Source of the DNA: Alphaproteobacteria bacterium
Lineage (GTDB): Bacteria > Pseudomonadota > Alphaproteobacteria > Caulobacterales > Hyphomonadaceae
Length of the DNA stretch: 64,000 nt
NCBI GenBank assembly: GCA_018222605.1
Contig: JAAEZZ010000010.1
Coordinates: 62,001-126,000 of the forward strand
Reading direction: 5' to 3'
This document shows positions 18,522-27,977 of this stretch, piece after piece. The notes under the pieces were generated by a model. That model worked only from the letters and a program-made list of their open reading frames with translations. It had not been told where the DNA came from and did not search any database. The position numbers and the translations under genes are program-made. The stretch's first letter is position 1, and every line of letters begins with the position of its first letter.

Positions 18522-21500
18522 TAGAAGGTCTTCCTTGCACTCACATAAACAAAGCGTCCACGTGGGGAGTGAAGACCGCCCATATACCCGAAGGACTCAT
18601 CCGCAAGCGGCGGCTCTTCGTCGAACAGGTTACGCGCACCAACGCGCATTTGCAGCGGCTTATCGGTATCATAGCCGAAGGTGTACTGAACATAAGCATT
18701 GTGGCGAATGTCGGAGTCGACTGCCCAATACTCGCCGGTATCGTCATTCGTCGCGCTCGTGTCGAGCACATCATCAATATAGCTCGTGTACCAGCCGGCA
18801 CCCCAAGCATCCATGCGCCAGGTTGCAGAGGCGCTCCAGCGCCATTCCGGACGGCCATCCTGAGCGATCAGGTCACCAACGCCTGCCAGCGCCGCAACGT
18901 CACTGATTTCACCGGCTTCCTGCGCTGCCAGGATTTCAGCCTCACGCGGAGCGAGATCCTGGTAGAATTTGCGCAGCTGAGCGACGTTCACCTTGAGGCC
19001 AAAATCGCCCCACTTGGCAGTATCAAGATCGTAGTAGACACCGATGTCCAGACCTTCAACGTCACGCGGCAGCAGGTTCAGGTAATTGTCATCGACATAG
19101 AGAACCTCACCGGCAGCTTCGAGACCCGTGCCTTCATAGGCAGCAATGTCTTCAGCAGTCGGATCTGCGCGCACAACAGCGGGGTTGGAGCTGCCCCGTG
19201 TACGCAGCAGATAGTCGAGGATCAGATGGTTTTCGTCACCAAAGATACCGACAACATTTTCCTGCTCGATAGACCAGTAATCCACGGTCAGCTGAAGCGT
19301 ACCAACTTCTTCCGGCAGGAATGTGGCGTCGAAGACGAAGCCTGCAGAGAAGTTTTCGGACTCTTCAGGCCCAAGCTCCTGGGAGCCCTGACGCTGGCTG
19401 ACCACAGACTGGGCCTGATCACAGTCAGAGAAGCTGGCGATACGACCTGCGCGCAGGTCTGCCTCACACTGAATATAGTCTGTGCGCGTATTAGTCCGCT
19501 CAAGGCTGCGGTCGAATTGCTGTTGCAGGTTCGGTGCCTTGAAGCCTTGCGACCATGCCGTTCGGAACAACAGGAAGTCGGACGGGCGCCAGGACAGGGC
19601 CACTTTCGGCTTGGTGACGCTGCCGAAGAGGTCATAGTCCTCGTAGCGCACAGCCAGCTGCATATTGACCGACTGCGCCAGCGGGATGTTCATTTCCGGC
19701 GAAATGATGGGCACGGCCAATTCGGCGAAGGCCGAGAACACGTCCCGCTCACCTTCGGAATCCAGCGTCGGGCTGGAGCCCATCACGTCGCTGGTTGCTT
19801 CACCCGTCAGCGGAGAGATGAACTGGATCGTGCCATCAAGGCGCGGATCGCGGTCATCTTTATATTCCTCATGACGTGCTTCCACGCCGACCGCAGCCCC
19901 GACTGGACCGGCTGGCATCTGGAACAGGTCAGGACGGGAGAGTTTGAAGTCCCACATCGTCAGGCTGGTGGTAGACTTGCGATAAACTGGCACCATGAAA
20001 TTCTTCATGGTCTGCGCATCGCTGGGCGTGCCATCGCCTTCATCAGACAGCGGAAGACCGCCACCATTGAAGGGGTTGTACGCATCCGGCGTCGTCAGGC
20101 TCAGCGCCTCAAGGAACAGCGTGTTGGAAACGCGCGAGGTTGTGTCGTTCGTTTCTGCTTCAGAGTAGACGATCGCAGATTCCCAGTCGAAGCCTTTGAA
20201 GTCACCTCTCAGGCCACCAAGCAGACGCCAATTGGTGTTCTCGACCTCGATCTTGCGCGGACCAGCATCGACCAAGCGATACCGGCGCAGTTCAACATCC
20301 AGGCCTTCTTCCGGCGTCCCGATCCCTTCGATCCGGTTCGGCGAGCCGACCGGACCAAACGGGTTGTAGTAATTGTCCGCAGGAATGAGCGTGCGGTCTG
20401 CCGTCAGGTTTGCAGAGCCTGCGCGTTCAGCATTGGACGTTGCCTTGTAGAGGCCGGCTTCGGAGAAGAAGCGCACACCATTCTCAAAATCATGATTGAA
20501 CGTGCTGAACAGGTTCAGACGCTCAACGCCGTTATTGATCGTACGCGCGGAGTTAGTGTTGTAGCGCTGCGGGATGGAGCCGGAGGAGTTGCTGTCGTCC
20601 AAGCAGATTCCATCGCCGAGCGATGCGACGCAGCCCGCTTCGGTGTCCGGCTGAATGTGTACACCACCGGAGCTGTTGGAGATGCCAGCGAGATTGTAAG
20701 GCTGCCCCGTCTCAGGGTCACGCAGCGTGAATGCGCCCCATGGGGTGTTCGTGGAGGTATTGCGGAAATCGGTATCTCCAGCCCAGCTTTCCGGCAGGCG
20801 GTCGCGGAGATCTGCATTTGCCGAGAAACCATACTCGGAGGCAAACACGGGATCGCGATCCGTATAGGCGGCGAAGAGCGCAATATTGGAGCGCCCATTG
20901 TTGAAGTTCTTGCCGGCCTGAAGGTTCAGATTGAACTCATCTGCGTCGACATCAGGCTCAACGCCATAGCGGCCGCTGACGATCAGGCCGTCAAAATCAT
21001 CCTTGAGCACCGTATTGACCACACCCGCAACAGCATCAGAGCCGTAGAGAGCAGAAGCGCCATCGAGAAGAACTTCAACCCGGCTGATCCCGGTCACCGG
21101 GATGGCATTCGCATTGACCGTCGTGACCGGCACGAGGTTCTCGGACTGGGTGCCCGGATGGTTCACCATGCGGCGACCATTGAGCAGGACGAGCGTGTTG
21201 CCCGTTCCTAGTGCGCGCAAATTGATGGAGGCAACGTCGCCGCGTGCGGAGTTCACGCCACCAGATACGTTTCCGGTGCTGTTGAAGCCGACATCGCCGA
21301 ATTGCGGGATGGAACGAAAGACATCATCACCGTCGACGGCAGCGATGGCAGCAAGCTGATCATCGCCAACGACCGTGACCGGCAGCTCGCCATCGACTTG
21401 AGCGCCACGGATCTGACTACCGACAACAACAACGCTGTCGAGGCGCGCTTCTTTATCTTCTTCCTGAGGCGCAGCTATCGCAACCGGGGCTTCAGTTTGC

Positions 21501-21868
21501 TGAACCTGACGCGGTGCCGGAGCAGCCTGTTGAGGCACAGGTGCCGGCTCGGCCTGGGCGTAGACCAGAATGGCGCCAGACTCGTCTGAGCGCATTTGCA
21601 GGCTTGACCCGTCCAGCAGACGGGCAAGGGCTTCCTTGTCAGAAAGCTCGCCCTCAACGCTGGATACGGAAATGTTCTGAACCTGATCGGTACGATAAAT
21701 CAGGTCGCGACCGGATTGTGCGATAAAGGCATCCAGCGCATTGCTGAGAGGCCCGGCAGGCAAATCGAATGTTTGAACCGAAGCGGGTTGAACCTGCGCA
21801 AAGGCTGGCGTTGCAGTCAGCGCGACGATTGCCGCGCCCCCGAGTAGTCTAGCAGACCAATTTCTCAT
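18521..21868 (-). CDS. TonB-dependent receptor 2 with N-terminal STN signalling domain
   Basis: A 1115-residue receptor. The ATG at 21868 (MRNWSARLLGG) is chosen over the longer frame because GGGGAG precedes it and a signal peptide ending PAFAQ follows. After the signal comes an STN (secretin/TonB) domain, FDLPAGPLSNALDAFIAQSGRDL, seen in receptors that signal to FecR-type anti-sigma factors. A linker rich in Ala, Pro and Gln precedes the plug (VVVGSQIRGAQ; NTLVLLNGRRM; VEVLLDGASALYGSDAVAGVVN) and a large barrel. The FecI-like sigma and FecR genes lie immediately upstream on the same strand and an M14 peptidase downstream. Inferred role: ligand-induced uptake of peptides or a peptide-bearing compound. 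Confidence 0.92.
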   Translation of the reverse strand: MRNWSARLLGGAAIVALTATPAFAQVQPASVQTFDLPAGPLSNALDAFIAQSGRDLIYRTDQVQNISVSSVEGELSDKEALARLLDGSSLQMRSDESGAILVYAQAEPAPVPQQAAPAPRQVQQTEAPVAIAAPQEEDKEARLDSVVVVGSQIRGAQVDGELPVTVVGDDQLAAIAAVDGDDVFRSIPQFGDVGFNSTGNVSGGVNSARGDVASINLRALGTGNTLVLLNGRRMVNHPGTQSENLVPVTTVNANAIPVTGISRVEVLLDGASALYGSDAVAGVVNTVLKDDFDGLIVSGRYGVEPDVDADEFNLNLQAGKNFNNGRSNIALFAAYTDRDPVFASEYGFSANADLRDRLPESWAGDTDFRNTSTNTPWGAFTLRDPETGQPYNLAGISNSSGGVHIQPDTEAGCVASLGDGICLDDSNSSGSIPQRYNTNSARTINNGVERLNLFSTFNHDFENGVRFFSEAGLYKATSNAERAGSANLTADRTLIPADNYYNPFGPVGSPNRIEGIGTPEEGLDVELRRYRLVDAGPRKIEVENTNWRLLGGLRGDFKGFDWESAIVYSEAETNDTTSRVSNTLFLEALSLTTPDAYNPFNGGGLPLSDEGDGTPSDAQTMKNFMVPVYRKSTTSLTMWDFKLSRPDLFQMPAGPVGAAVGVEARHEEYKDDRDPRLDGTIQFISPLTGEATSDVMGSSPTLDSEGERDVFSAFAELAVPIISPEMNIPLAQSVNMQLAVRYEDYDLFGSVTKPKVALSWRPSDFLLFRTAWSQGFKAPNLQQQFDRSLERTNTRTDYIQCEADLRAGRIASFSDCDQAQSVVSQRQGSQELGPEESENFSAGFVFDATFLPEEVGTLQLTVDYWSIEQENVVGIFGDENHLILDYLLRTRGSSNPAVVRADPTAEDIAAYEGTGLEAAGEVLYVDDNYLNLLPRDVEGLDIGVYYDLDTAKWGDFGLKVNVAQLRKFYQDLAPREAEILAAQEAGEISDVAALAGVGDLIAQDGRPEWRWSASATWRMDAWGAGWYTSYIDDVLDTSATNDDTGEYWAVDSDIRHNAYVQYTFGYDTDKPLQMRVGARNLFDEEPPLADESFGYMGGLHSPRGRFVYVSARKTF

Positions 21869-22010
21869 GTATTTCTCCCCAGAAACAATGGGCTGGCGGA
21901 AAGGTCCACCTGCCTTCATTCGGGTGAGACGAGTGGCAAAAAGTTTTCCCTCAACATTTTTGACAAAAAATACATCAATTATGTCAGCATGGCTGTAATT
22001 GCCGGCACAC

Positions 22011-23021
22011 TCACTTGCTGGAAAGTTCGATCCGTCCCGGCGCGTGACTGACATCCAGCCCCAGCCCCTGATTGGCCAGGCGGGCAAAAGCCTCAACATT
22101 ATCAAGGCGGAAGGTGCCACCGATTTCAATATCGCCCGTCACGTCATCGGTGATGACAAGTTGTATCGTATTGTAGCGGTTGAACTCGGCCGCGACCTCC
22201 CGCAAGGGCGTATCATCGAAGCTCAGCCGGCCTTCACGCCACAGCAAACGCTGGCCAACCGCCTCAACACCAGAGGTCTCGACCATGACGCCACTGACGC
22301 TCGCATAGCCAATCATTCCAGGCATGAGGATGCTTTCGGACATGTCCGCATGGGCGGAGCTTCCGATCCAGACTGTGCCTTCGCTGACGGCGACTTCGAC
22401 AACGTTCTGACGCCGCTCAATACCGAATGAGGTACCAAGCACCCTGACCTGCCCTTCGCCTGCATTGATGAGGAAAGGCCGCTCCGGCGCCTTTGCGACA
22501 TCAAAGAAGACCTCGCCCTCAATCAGCGCGACTTGTCTTTCGTCGTCGCTGAAGATGACGTCCACACTTGTATCTGTGTTCAAGGTCAGAACCGAGCCGT
22601 CTTCCAGCGTCAGTGTTTTGATCTCTCCACGAGCCGTCTGATAGTGAAGCGGCGCAGGCTGGCCAGGCGCGCCATCAAACAGACCGAGCGGAATAACAAC
22701 AAGCGCCGCCATTGCGATACACGCTGCCGCCGCAAGCATCTGGATGACCGGTCGATGAAGTATGGGCCGCCGCGGAATGGCTCCATTTGTTCTAAGCGCC
22801 GCAAGGCGCTCTGCCCGGGACCAGGCGGTCGCCGCCCGCAGGAATGCCACGCGGTGCGCCACCTCGGCATTTAGCCAAACGTCAAAATCATGCCGCGCGT
22901 CACACAAGGCATCCACATCGACAGGGCCGTTGAGCAAGCCGTCACGGTCAAGCCGCGCCAGCCAATCCGCGGCCGCCTGTTCAGCATCGTCAGCTGAAAG
23001 GAGAGCATGTTCAGCGTTCAC
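22011..23021 (-). CDS. FecR-family anti-sigma/regulatory membrane protein
   Basis: A 336-residue protein with an N-terminal cytoplasmic anti-sigma segment. One transmembrane helix lies near residues 93-112 (AAAACIAMAALVVIPLGLF). The periplasmic FecR domain contains YQTARGEIKTLTLEDGSV and ALIEGEVFFDVAKAPERPF, and the C-terminal STN-like part contains GRLSFDDTPLREVAAEFNRYN. I prefer the GTG start at 23021: GGGAGG sits about five bases upstream and the gene then overlaps the sigma stop by 11 bp. An ATG at 23039 is the alternative. It should hold the ECF sigma inactive until TonB receptor 2 signals. Confidence 0.9.
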   Translation of the reverse strand: MNAEHALLSADDAEQAAADWLARLDRDGLLNGPVDVDALCDARHDFDVWLNAEVAHRVAFLRAATAWSRAERLAALRTNGAIPRRPILHRPVIQMLAAAACIAMAALVVIPLGLFDGAPGQPAPLHYQTARGEIKTLTLEDGSVLTLNTDTSVDVIFSDDERQVALIEGEVFFDVAKAPERPFLINAGEGQVRVLGTSFGIERRQNVVEVAVSEGTVWIGSSAHADMSESILMPGMIGYASVSGVMVETSGVEAVGQRLLWREGRLSFDDTPLREVAAEFNRYNTIQLVITDDVTGDIEIGGTFRLDNVEAFARLANQGLGLDVSHAPGRIELSSK

Positions 23022-23580
23022 GCTCGCCCTCCCTGTCATTCGCCGGTGAAATCACGGCTCCACGATGCACGCCAAGTTTGGCCAGAGCATCCGCCAGCAG
23101 ACGCACACCTTTACTTACATGACGCTCAACCGTCGGCTCAGACACCCCAAGCGCATGCGCGGTGTCCCGCTGCGACATGCCCTGAACACGACGCATCTGA
23201 ACGATGTCGCGTGTGCGCCTGGGCAAGGTTTCAAGAGCCGTTCGAAGCATACTGAGTTCCTGTCGGGCCGATACCGTCTCAAATGGACCGGCCTCTTCAG
23301 ATGAGACGTCCCAGCTTTCAAAATCCATCACGGTCTCGATAGAAACCACACGTTTACGACGAACCAGGTCAATGATCAGGTTGCGAGCCGTTGAATACAT
23401 CAGAGCGCGCGTATTATGCGGCAGACCATTCGCTGCCGCCTTGTAGAGGCGGCTGTAAACTTCTTGGCGCAGATCCCGGACTTCAGATGCGTCAGACCAA
23501 TGGCGAGCCAGGAATCGCTCCAGCTCCGCCTCCAGGGGCAACACCGTGTCCATGAACCATTGGTCGACAGTCTTCGACAT
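23011..23580 (-). CDS. FecI-like ECF RNA polymerase sigma factor
   Basis: A 189-residue ECF sigma factor. Region 2 includes DLRQEVYSRLYKAAANG and TRALMYSTARNLIIDLVRRKRV. Region 4 includes LETLPRRTRDIVQMRRVQGMS and a helix-turn-helix DTAHALGVSEPTVERHVSKGV. The gene is first in a minus-strand order of sigma, FecR, TonB receptor with STN domain, and M14 peptidase, the standard layout of cell-surface signalling. It should transcribe the receptor/peptidase operon, and possibly its own operon, on receipt of the extracellular ligand. The coupled overlap with fecR supports equal production. Confidence 0.92.
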   Translation of the reverse strand: MSKTVDQWFMDTVLPLEAELERFLARHWSDASEVRDLRQEVYSRLYKAAANGLPHNTRALMYSTARNLIIDLVRRKRVVSIETVMDFESWDVSSEEAGPFETVSARQELSMLRTALETLPRRTRDIVQMRRVQGMSQRDTAHALGVSEPTVERHVSKGVRLLADALAKLGVHRGAVISPANDREGERER

Positions 23581-23894
23581 GTTGGTGCGATAATCTGTAT
23601 TTTGCAGGCAGGAAAGAGGCTGGCGTCAATTTCTTCGCTGGCTGACGCCCCCATGAGCGAAAGGGCACCTACTGCAGCACATAGCGGGCGGTCTTTTACG
23701 CCTGCAGACAAAGGCAATTCGCCCACTGATGACACGAAGCTGAATACCGGTCTTGAGAGTTCGGCCACAATTCCCATCGATGACCACCAGTGGACGAATG
23801 GCCTGACCGGATGTTATGCATCTAATCGTTGCAAATGAAATTAATCTGGGGCCGTTATGAAGACCTCAGATATGCTCGATCCCGGGAGATCCTC
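23581..23894. other. Divergent intergenic region, sigma factor / M3 peptidase
   Basis: This 314-bp region separates the minus-strand sigma gene and the plus-strand peptidase. It must hold both promoters. I see no small gene with a convincing ribosome site and no clear repeat. Confidence 0.4.
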
Positions 23895-26138
23895 ATGACA
23901 AAATCCGCCCTCATCGCCAGTGCTTCGGCGTTCGCTTTGCTTGCAATTACGTCGTGTGAGAGCACTGAGGACGTAGCAGGCCCTGAAGAGCAGATGGAGC
24001 AAATGCAGGATTCCATGGATGATATGGCGCAGGTGAACGAAGACGATACCTACCGGGTGCTTCTCGAAGAATGGAAAGGCCCGTATGGCGGTGTCCCCCC
24101 CTTTGACAAGGTGGAAGTCTCCATGTTTCAGCCTGCCCTTGAGGCAGCGATTGAGAGCGCCCGCGCCGAGATTGACGCCATCGCTTCACAGACAGCCCCG
24201 CCAACCTTTGAGAACACAATCCTGGCAATGGAGGAATCAGGCGGCGAGCTTGATCGTGTTGGCACGATCTACGGGATATACGCATCAGGCCTGAGCAGTC
24301 CTGCCGTGCAGGAAGTTCAGCGTGAAATGGCTCCGAAGCTCGCGGCCTTTAGAGATTCAATCTACCAGAACAAGGCACTCTATGATCGCATAGAGGCGAT
24401 CTACAAGGGGGACGGCTATGATGCGCTCACCCCAGAACAACAGCGTCTTGTCTGGGACTATTATACAGACTTCGAGCGCGCCGGCGCTGGTCTGGATGGT
24501 ACAGACAAGGCGCGTGTTGCCGAGATCAATCAGCAGCTCGCCTCCCTCTACACAACCTTCTCGAACAACCTGCTCCATGATGAGGAAGCCTATGTAACCT
24601 GGCTCACCGAGGACCAGATTTCCGGTCTGCCGGAATCGGTCATCAGTGCTGCAGAGTCAGCCGCCGAGTCGCGTGACAATGAGGGTGGCAAGTATGCCAT
24701 TCTCAATACACGCTCCTCCATGGACCCGTTCCTGACCTATTCCGACAATCGCGAGCTGCGTGAGGAAGTGTGGAAGACCTATTACAATCGCGGCGATAAT
24801 GGCGACGCCTATGACAACAATCAGGTGATTGCCGATATCATGAAGCTGCGCGCGGAACGCTCCAAGATTCTGGGCTATGACAATTATGCCGCCTGGTCGA
24901 TCGAGAAGGCCGTTGCGAAGGCACCCGATGCCGCCATGGAGCTGATGCTGAAGGTCTGGCCTGCTGCAAAGGCCAAGGTGGCAGACGAAGTTGCCGCGAT
25001 GCAGGAAATTGCTGACGCGGAAGGCGCAGACATAACGATCGCGCCTTGGGATTATCGCTATTATGCAGAAAAGGTCCGTCAGGCCGACTATGATTTCGAT
25101 TCCGAGGAAGTGAAACAATACCTGCAGCTGGAAAAGCTGCGTGAGGGCATGTTCTGGATGGCCGGCGAGCTGTACGGCTTTGAGTTCAAACCCGTTGAAA
25201 ACGTTCCCGTCTTCCATGAAGATGTACGCGTGTGGGAGGTCCTTCGGGACGGGCAGCATGTCGGCCTTTGGTATTTCGATCCGTATGCCCGTTCCGGAAA
25301 GCGTTCGGGAGCATGGATGAATGCTTACCGTTCACAGAACAATATTGACGGCTTCACCACGCCAATCGTTTCAAACAATTCCAACTTCGTTGAGGGTGCT
25401 CCTGGAGAGCCAATCCTGATTTCATGGGATGATGCGTCAACTCTGTTCCACGAATTTGGCCATGCGTTGCATGGGCTCAACTCGAATGTGACCTATCCTT
25501 CGCTTGCAGGCACGGCCGTACCGCGGGATTATGTGGAGTTCCCCAGCCAGGTTCACGAGAACTGGCTGCCGACACCGGAAATCCTGCAACGCTTTGCCCT
25601 TCATGTGGACACCGGCGAGCCAATCCCGCAGGAACTGGTGGAGAAGATCGAACGGGCGGCCAATGCCCGGCAGGGATTTGACACGACCGAATATCTCGCA
25701 AGTGCTCTGGTAGATATGAAGCTTCACACCATGACAGACTTCACAGACTTTGACGCAGATACGTTCGAGCGTGAAACCCTGGTCGAGCTGGGTATGCCGA
25801 AAGAACTGCCCATGCGTCACCGCATGCCGCAATTCTCTCACGTCTTTTCCGGTGAAGGCTATGCCGCTGGCTATTATGCCTATCTCTGGGCGGACACTTT
25901 TAGCGCAGATGCATGGGAAGCTTTTGAGGAAGCAGGCGGGCCCTATGACAAAGCAACCGCCGCGAAGTTCCGCAAGTGGATCCTCTCGGTTGGGAACACT
26001 ATTGATCCCTCAGAGGCGTATGTGAAGTTCCGGGGGCATGCACCAGACACAAACGCGCTGATGCGTGACCGTGGATTTGGTGTGCCCGGTGAAGCGACCG
26101 GCGACACCGGAATGGATGCCGGCGGAGTTAAAAACTAG
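23895..26138 (+). CDS. M3-family oligopeptidase lipoprotein (peptidyl-dipeptidase Dcp-like)
   Basis: A 747-residue zinc oligopeptidase. The ATG at 23895 follows GGGAGA and gives a lipoprotein signal ending ITSC, so the mature enzyme is envelope-anchored. The M3 zinc motif is visible as LFHEFGHALHG near residue 520, with the third ligand in PSQVHENW about 28 residues later. The length and the SGAWMNAYRSQ region match Dcp/oligopeptidase A types, which release dipeptides or cut short oligopeptides. It diverges from the sigma/FecR/receptor/M14 operon, so the two peptidases probably digest the same peptides before or after TonB import. Confidence 0.9.
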   Translation: MTKSALIASASAFALLAITSCESTEDVAGPEEQMEQMQDSMDDMAQVNEDDTYRVLLEEWKGPYGGVPPFDKVEVSMFQPALEAAIESARAEIDAIASQTAPPTFENTILAMEESGGELDRVGTIYGIYASGLSSPAVQEVQREMAPKLAAFRDSIYQNKALYDRIEAIYKGDGYDALTPEQQRLVWDYYTDFERAGAGLDGTDKARVAEINQQLASLYTTFSNNLLHDEEAYVTWLTEDQISGLPESVISAAESAAESRDNEGGKYAILNTRSSMDPFLTYSDNRELREEVWKTYYNRGDNGDAYDNNQVIADIMKLRAERSKILGYDNYAAWSIEKAVAKAPDAAMELMLKVWPAAKAKVADEVAAMQEIADAEGADITIAPWDYRYYAEKVRQADYDFDSEEVKQYLQLEKLREGMFWMAGELYGFEFKPVENVPVFHEDVRVWEVLRDGQHVGLWYFDPYARSGKRSGAWMNAYRSQNNIDGFTTPIVSNNSNFVEGAPGEPILISWDDASTLFHEFGHALHGLNSNVTYPSLAGTAVPRDYVEFPSQVHENWLPTPEILQRFALHVDTGEPIPQELVEKIERAANARQGFDTTEYLASALVDMKLHTMTDFTDFDADTFERETLVELGMPKELPMRHRMPQFSHVFSGEGYAAGYYAYLWADTFSADAWEAFEEAGGPYDKATAAKFRKWILSVGNTIDPSEAYVKFRGHAPDTNALMRDRGFGVPGEATGDTGMDAGGVKN

Positions 26139-26204
26139 CATTGGTGCTCGCATAGCCTGCTTTGCAAGCCAGGCAGATGTGAGACTGCAAACGCAATTGC
26201 TTAT

Positions 26205-26248
26205 GACCATGACGAAGCCCATATCCGGTGCATCGTCATGGTCTTTGC
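26205..26248 (+). terminator. Hairpin terminator after the M3 peptidase
   Basis: GACCATGACGA (26205-26215) and TCGTCATGGTC (26233-26243) are perfect 11-bp inverted arms with a 17-base loop, followed by TTTGCAT. It lies 67 bp after the peptidase stop. The short T-run makes it a moderate terminator. Confidence 0.6.
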
Positions 26249-26470
26249 ATATGTATCCTGATAGCTGAGTCTAAGAACTGATACTTCTGTAGAATTACGC
26301 CTCCGCATCATGCGTGCAGACTTCATCTGACAGAGAGCCAGCAAGCCCGACGCATACCTTATACCGTTCTTGATCCGGTTGCGGGGAGGACGTGCAGACA
26401 AGTCAGCTTTAAGTACGCTATTCCGCATAACTCTCCGCCACTGCGGCAATACGATACCTGTTATGGTGGC

Positions 26471-26492
26471 GTCTCATGAGGGCCTATGAGAC
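26471..26492. promoter_or_regulatory. Inverted repeat just upstream of the amidohydrolase pair
   Basis: GTCTCAT (26471-26477) and ATGAGAC (26486-26492) are perfect arms with an 8-base spacer, ending 24 bp before the proposed TTG start. The position suits an operator or a leader hairpin. The rest of the 26244-26470 intergenic stretch shows no gene to me. Confidence 0.4.
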
Positions 26493-26516
26493 GTGCTTTA
26501 TGATTTGGAGGTCAGT

Positions 26517-27977
26517 TTGCCGAACCCTGTACGACGTAACCCCTTAAACCTGATGGGAACATCAATCCGAACTGTTGGCATGCTCACCCTCTTGCTGGCC
26601 AGCGCGGCCGGTAATATGGCCTATGCAGAAGATGCGTCTGAAGCGCACCCGATAACCGCACCCTGGGCCGAAGATCCCTACCCGTCCACCTACAAGCCCG
26701 AAACCGTGGCACCCGTTGCGATCACCAACGCCACCATTCTCACGGCTGCAGGGCCGGCTATCGGAAGCGGGACATTGCTCATCGAGAACAACAAGATCCG
26801 CGCAGTCGGCGCAAACATAGAAGTTCCAGATGGCTGGCAGGTCATTGATGCCTCTGGCCAATGGGTAACGCCGGGCATCATCGACGCCCACTCGCATGCC
26901 GGTACGGCTGCTGTGCCTGGTGTTGAAGATGGTCTCAATGAGATGACTGGACCAAACACCGCAGAGATGTTTGCAGAATTCAGCCTGTGGCCCCAAAGCC
27001 CGGTATATCCGCGTCTTCGCAATGCGGGTGTGACAACCATTCAGGTGCTTCCGGGCTCTGCCAATATCTTTGGCGGACGTACGGCGATCCTGAAAATGGT
27101 TCCGTCGACGACAATACAGGGCATGAAATTTCCGGGTGCCAAGTATGGCCTGAAGATGGTCTGCGGTGAGAACCCGACACGGGTCTATGGTGCGCAGAAC
27201 CGCGCACCTATGGGACGGTCCGGCCTCATGGCGATGATGCGGAAATATTTCGCCGATGCGGCCAAATATGTCGAAGACTGGACTGGCTATGCAGACAAGC
27301 TCGCAGACGAAAACATCGACAGTGATGCGGCCGCACCAGCCCGGGACTTCCAGCTGGACTCGATCGCGGGTGGCATCACCGGAGATGTTCGCATCAATAC
27401 CCACTGCTACCGCGCCGAGGACATGACGAACGTCCTGATCACGGCGAAGGAATACAATGTGAAAGTGTCGAGCTTCCATCATGCGATAGAAGCCTACAAG
27501 ATCATGGGGACACTGAAGGAGACCGATACCTGCATCGCAGGATGGGGCCCGGACTGGGGCGGCTTCAAGATGGAAGCCTATGACTTCTCCTCCCTCAGCA
27601 TTCCGATGCTGAGCGAAGCAGGCGTTTGCGTCGCGGTGACGTCGGACTCCGATGAAACAGGCCAGCACCTCAACATCGATGCCGCCCGCTCCCTCGCCGC
27701 AGGCCAGCGCGCCGGACTGGACGTGAACGAGGAAGATGCCATCCGCTGGATCACGTATTATCCGGCCAAAATTCTGGGGCTCGAAAAAGAAACCGGCACA
27801 CTGGAAGTCGGCAAAATGGCGGATGTTGTAATCTGGAGCGCCAATCCATTCAGCTCTTACGCGCACCCTGAAAAGGTCTTCATTGACGGCGTCGAAGTCT
27901 TCGACCGCTCAGATGCATCTGCTGCGCCGCTGTCTGATTATGAAATCACCCCTTCGGACAAGGGAGATACCCAATGA
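26517..27977 (+). CDS. Secreted amidohydrolase (imidazolonepropionase-like family), catalytic member of a pair
   Basis: A 486-residue amidohydrolase-superfamily enzyme. I choose the TTG at 26517 because GGAGG (26507-26511) is five bases upstream and a signal peptide follows (LTLLLASAAGNMAYA); an ATG at 26553 is also possible. Metal-site residues are present: His125 and His127 (DAHSHAG), later histidines in NTHCYRAEDM and SSFHHAIEAYK, and Asp in VTSDSDE. It should hydrolyse a C-N bond of a cyclic or acylated amino compound in the periplasm. Its stop overlaps the next gene's ATG (ATGA), so both are made together, and an S10 peptidase follows. Confidence 0.85.
   Translation: MPNPVRRNPLNLMGTSIRTVGMLTLLLASAAGNMAYAEDASEAHPITAPWAEDPYPSTYKPETVAPVAITNATILTAAGPAIGSGTLLIENNKIRAVGANIEVPDGWQVIDASGQWVTPGIIDAHSHAGTAAVPGVEDGLNEMTGPNTAEMFAEFSLWPQSPVYPRLRNAGVTTIQVLPGSANIFGGRTAILKMVPSTTIQGMKFPGAKYGLKMVCGENPTRVYGAQNRAPMGRSGLMAMMRKYFADAAKYVEDWTGYADKLADENIDSDAAAPARDFQLDSIAGGITGDVRINTHCYRAEDMTNVLITAKEYNVKVSSFHHAIEAYKIMGTLKETDTCIAGWGPDWGGFKMEAYDFSSLSIPMLSEAGVCVAVTSDSDETGQHLNIDAARSLAAGQRAGLDVNEEDAIRWITYYPAKILGLEKETGTLEVGKMADVVIWSANPFSSYAHPEKVFIDGVEVFDRSDASAAPLSDYEITPSDKGDTQ

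Noticed and set aside
18446-21211. A 921-codon plus-strand open frame opposite TonB receptor 2
   Set aside because: It is the antisense shadow of the receptor gene: no family motifs, and arginine-rich composition typical of reversed coding sequence. The minus strand holds clear STN, plug and barrel motifs.
26562-27866. A 434-codon minus-strand frame opposite the first amidohydrolase
   Set aside because: It is antisense to a gene with unmistakable amidohydrolase motifs and a coupled downstream partner. The reverse product has low-complexity, Cys/His/Arg-rich composition.
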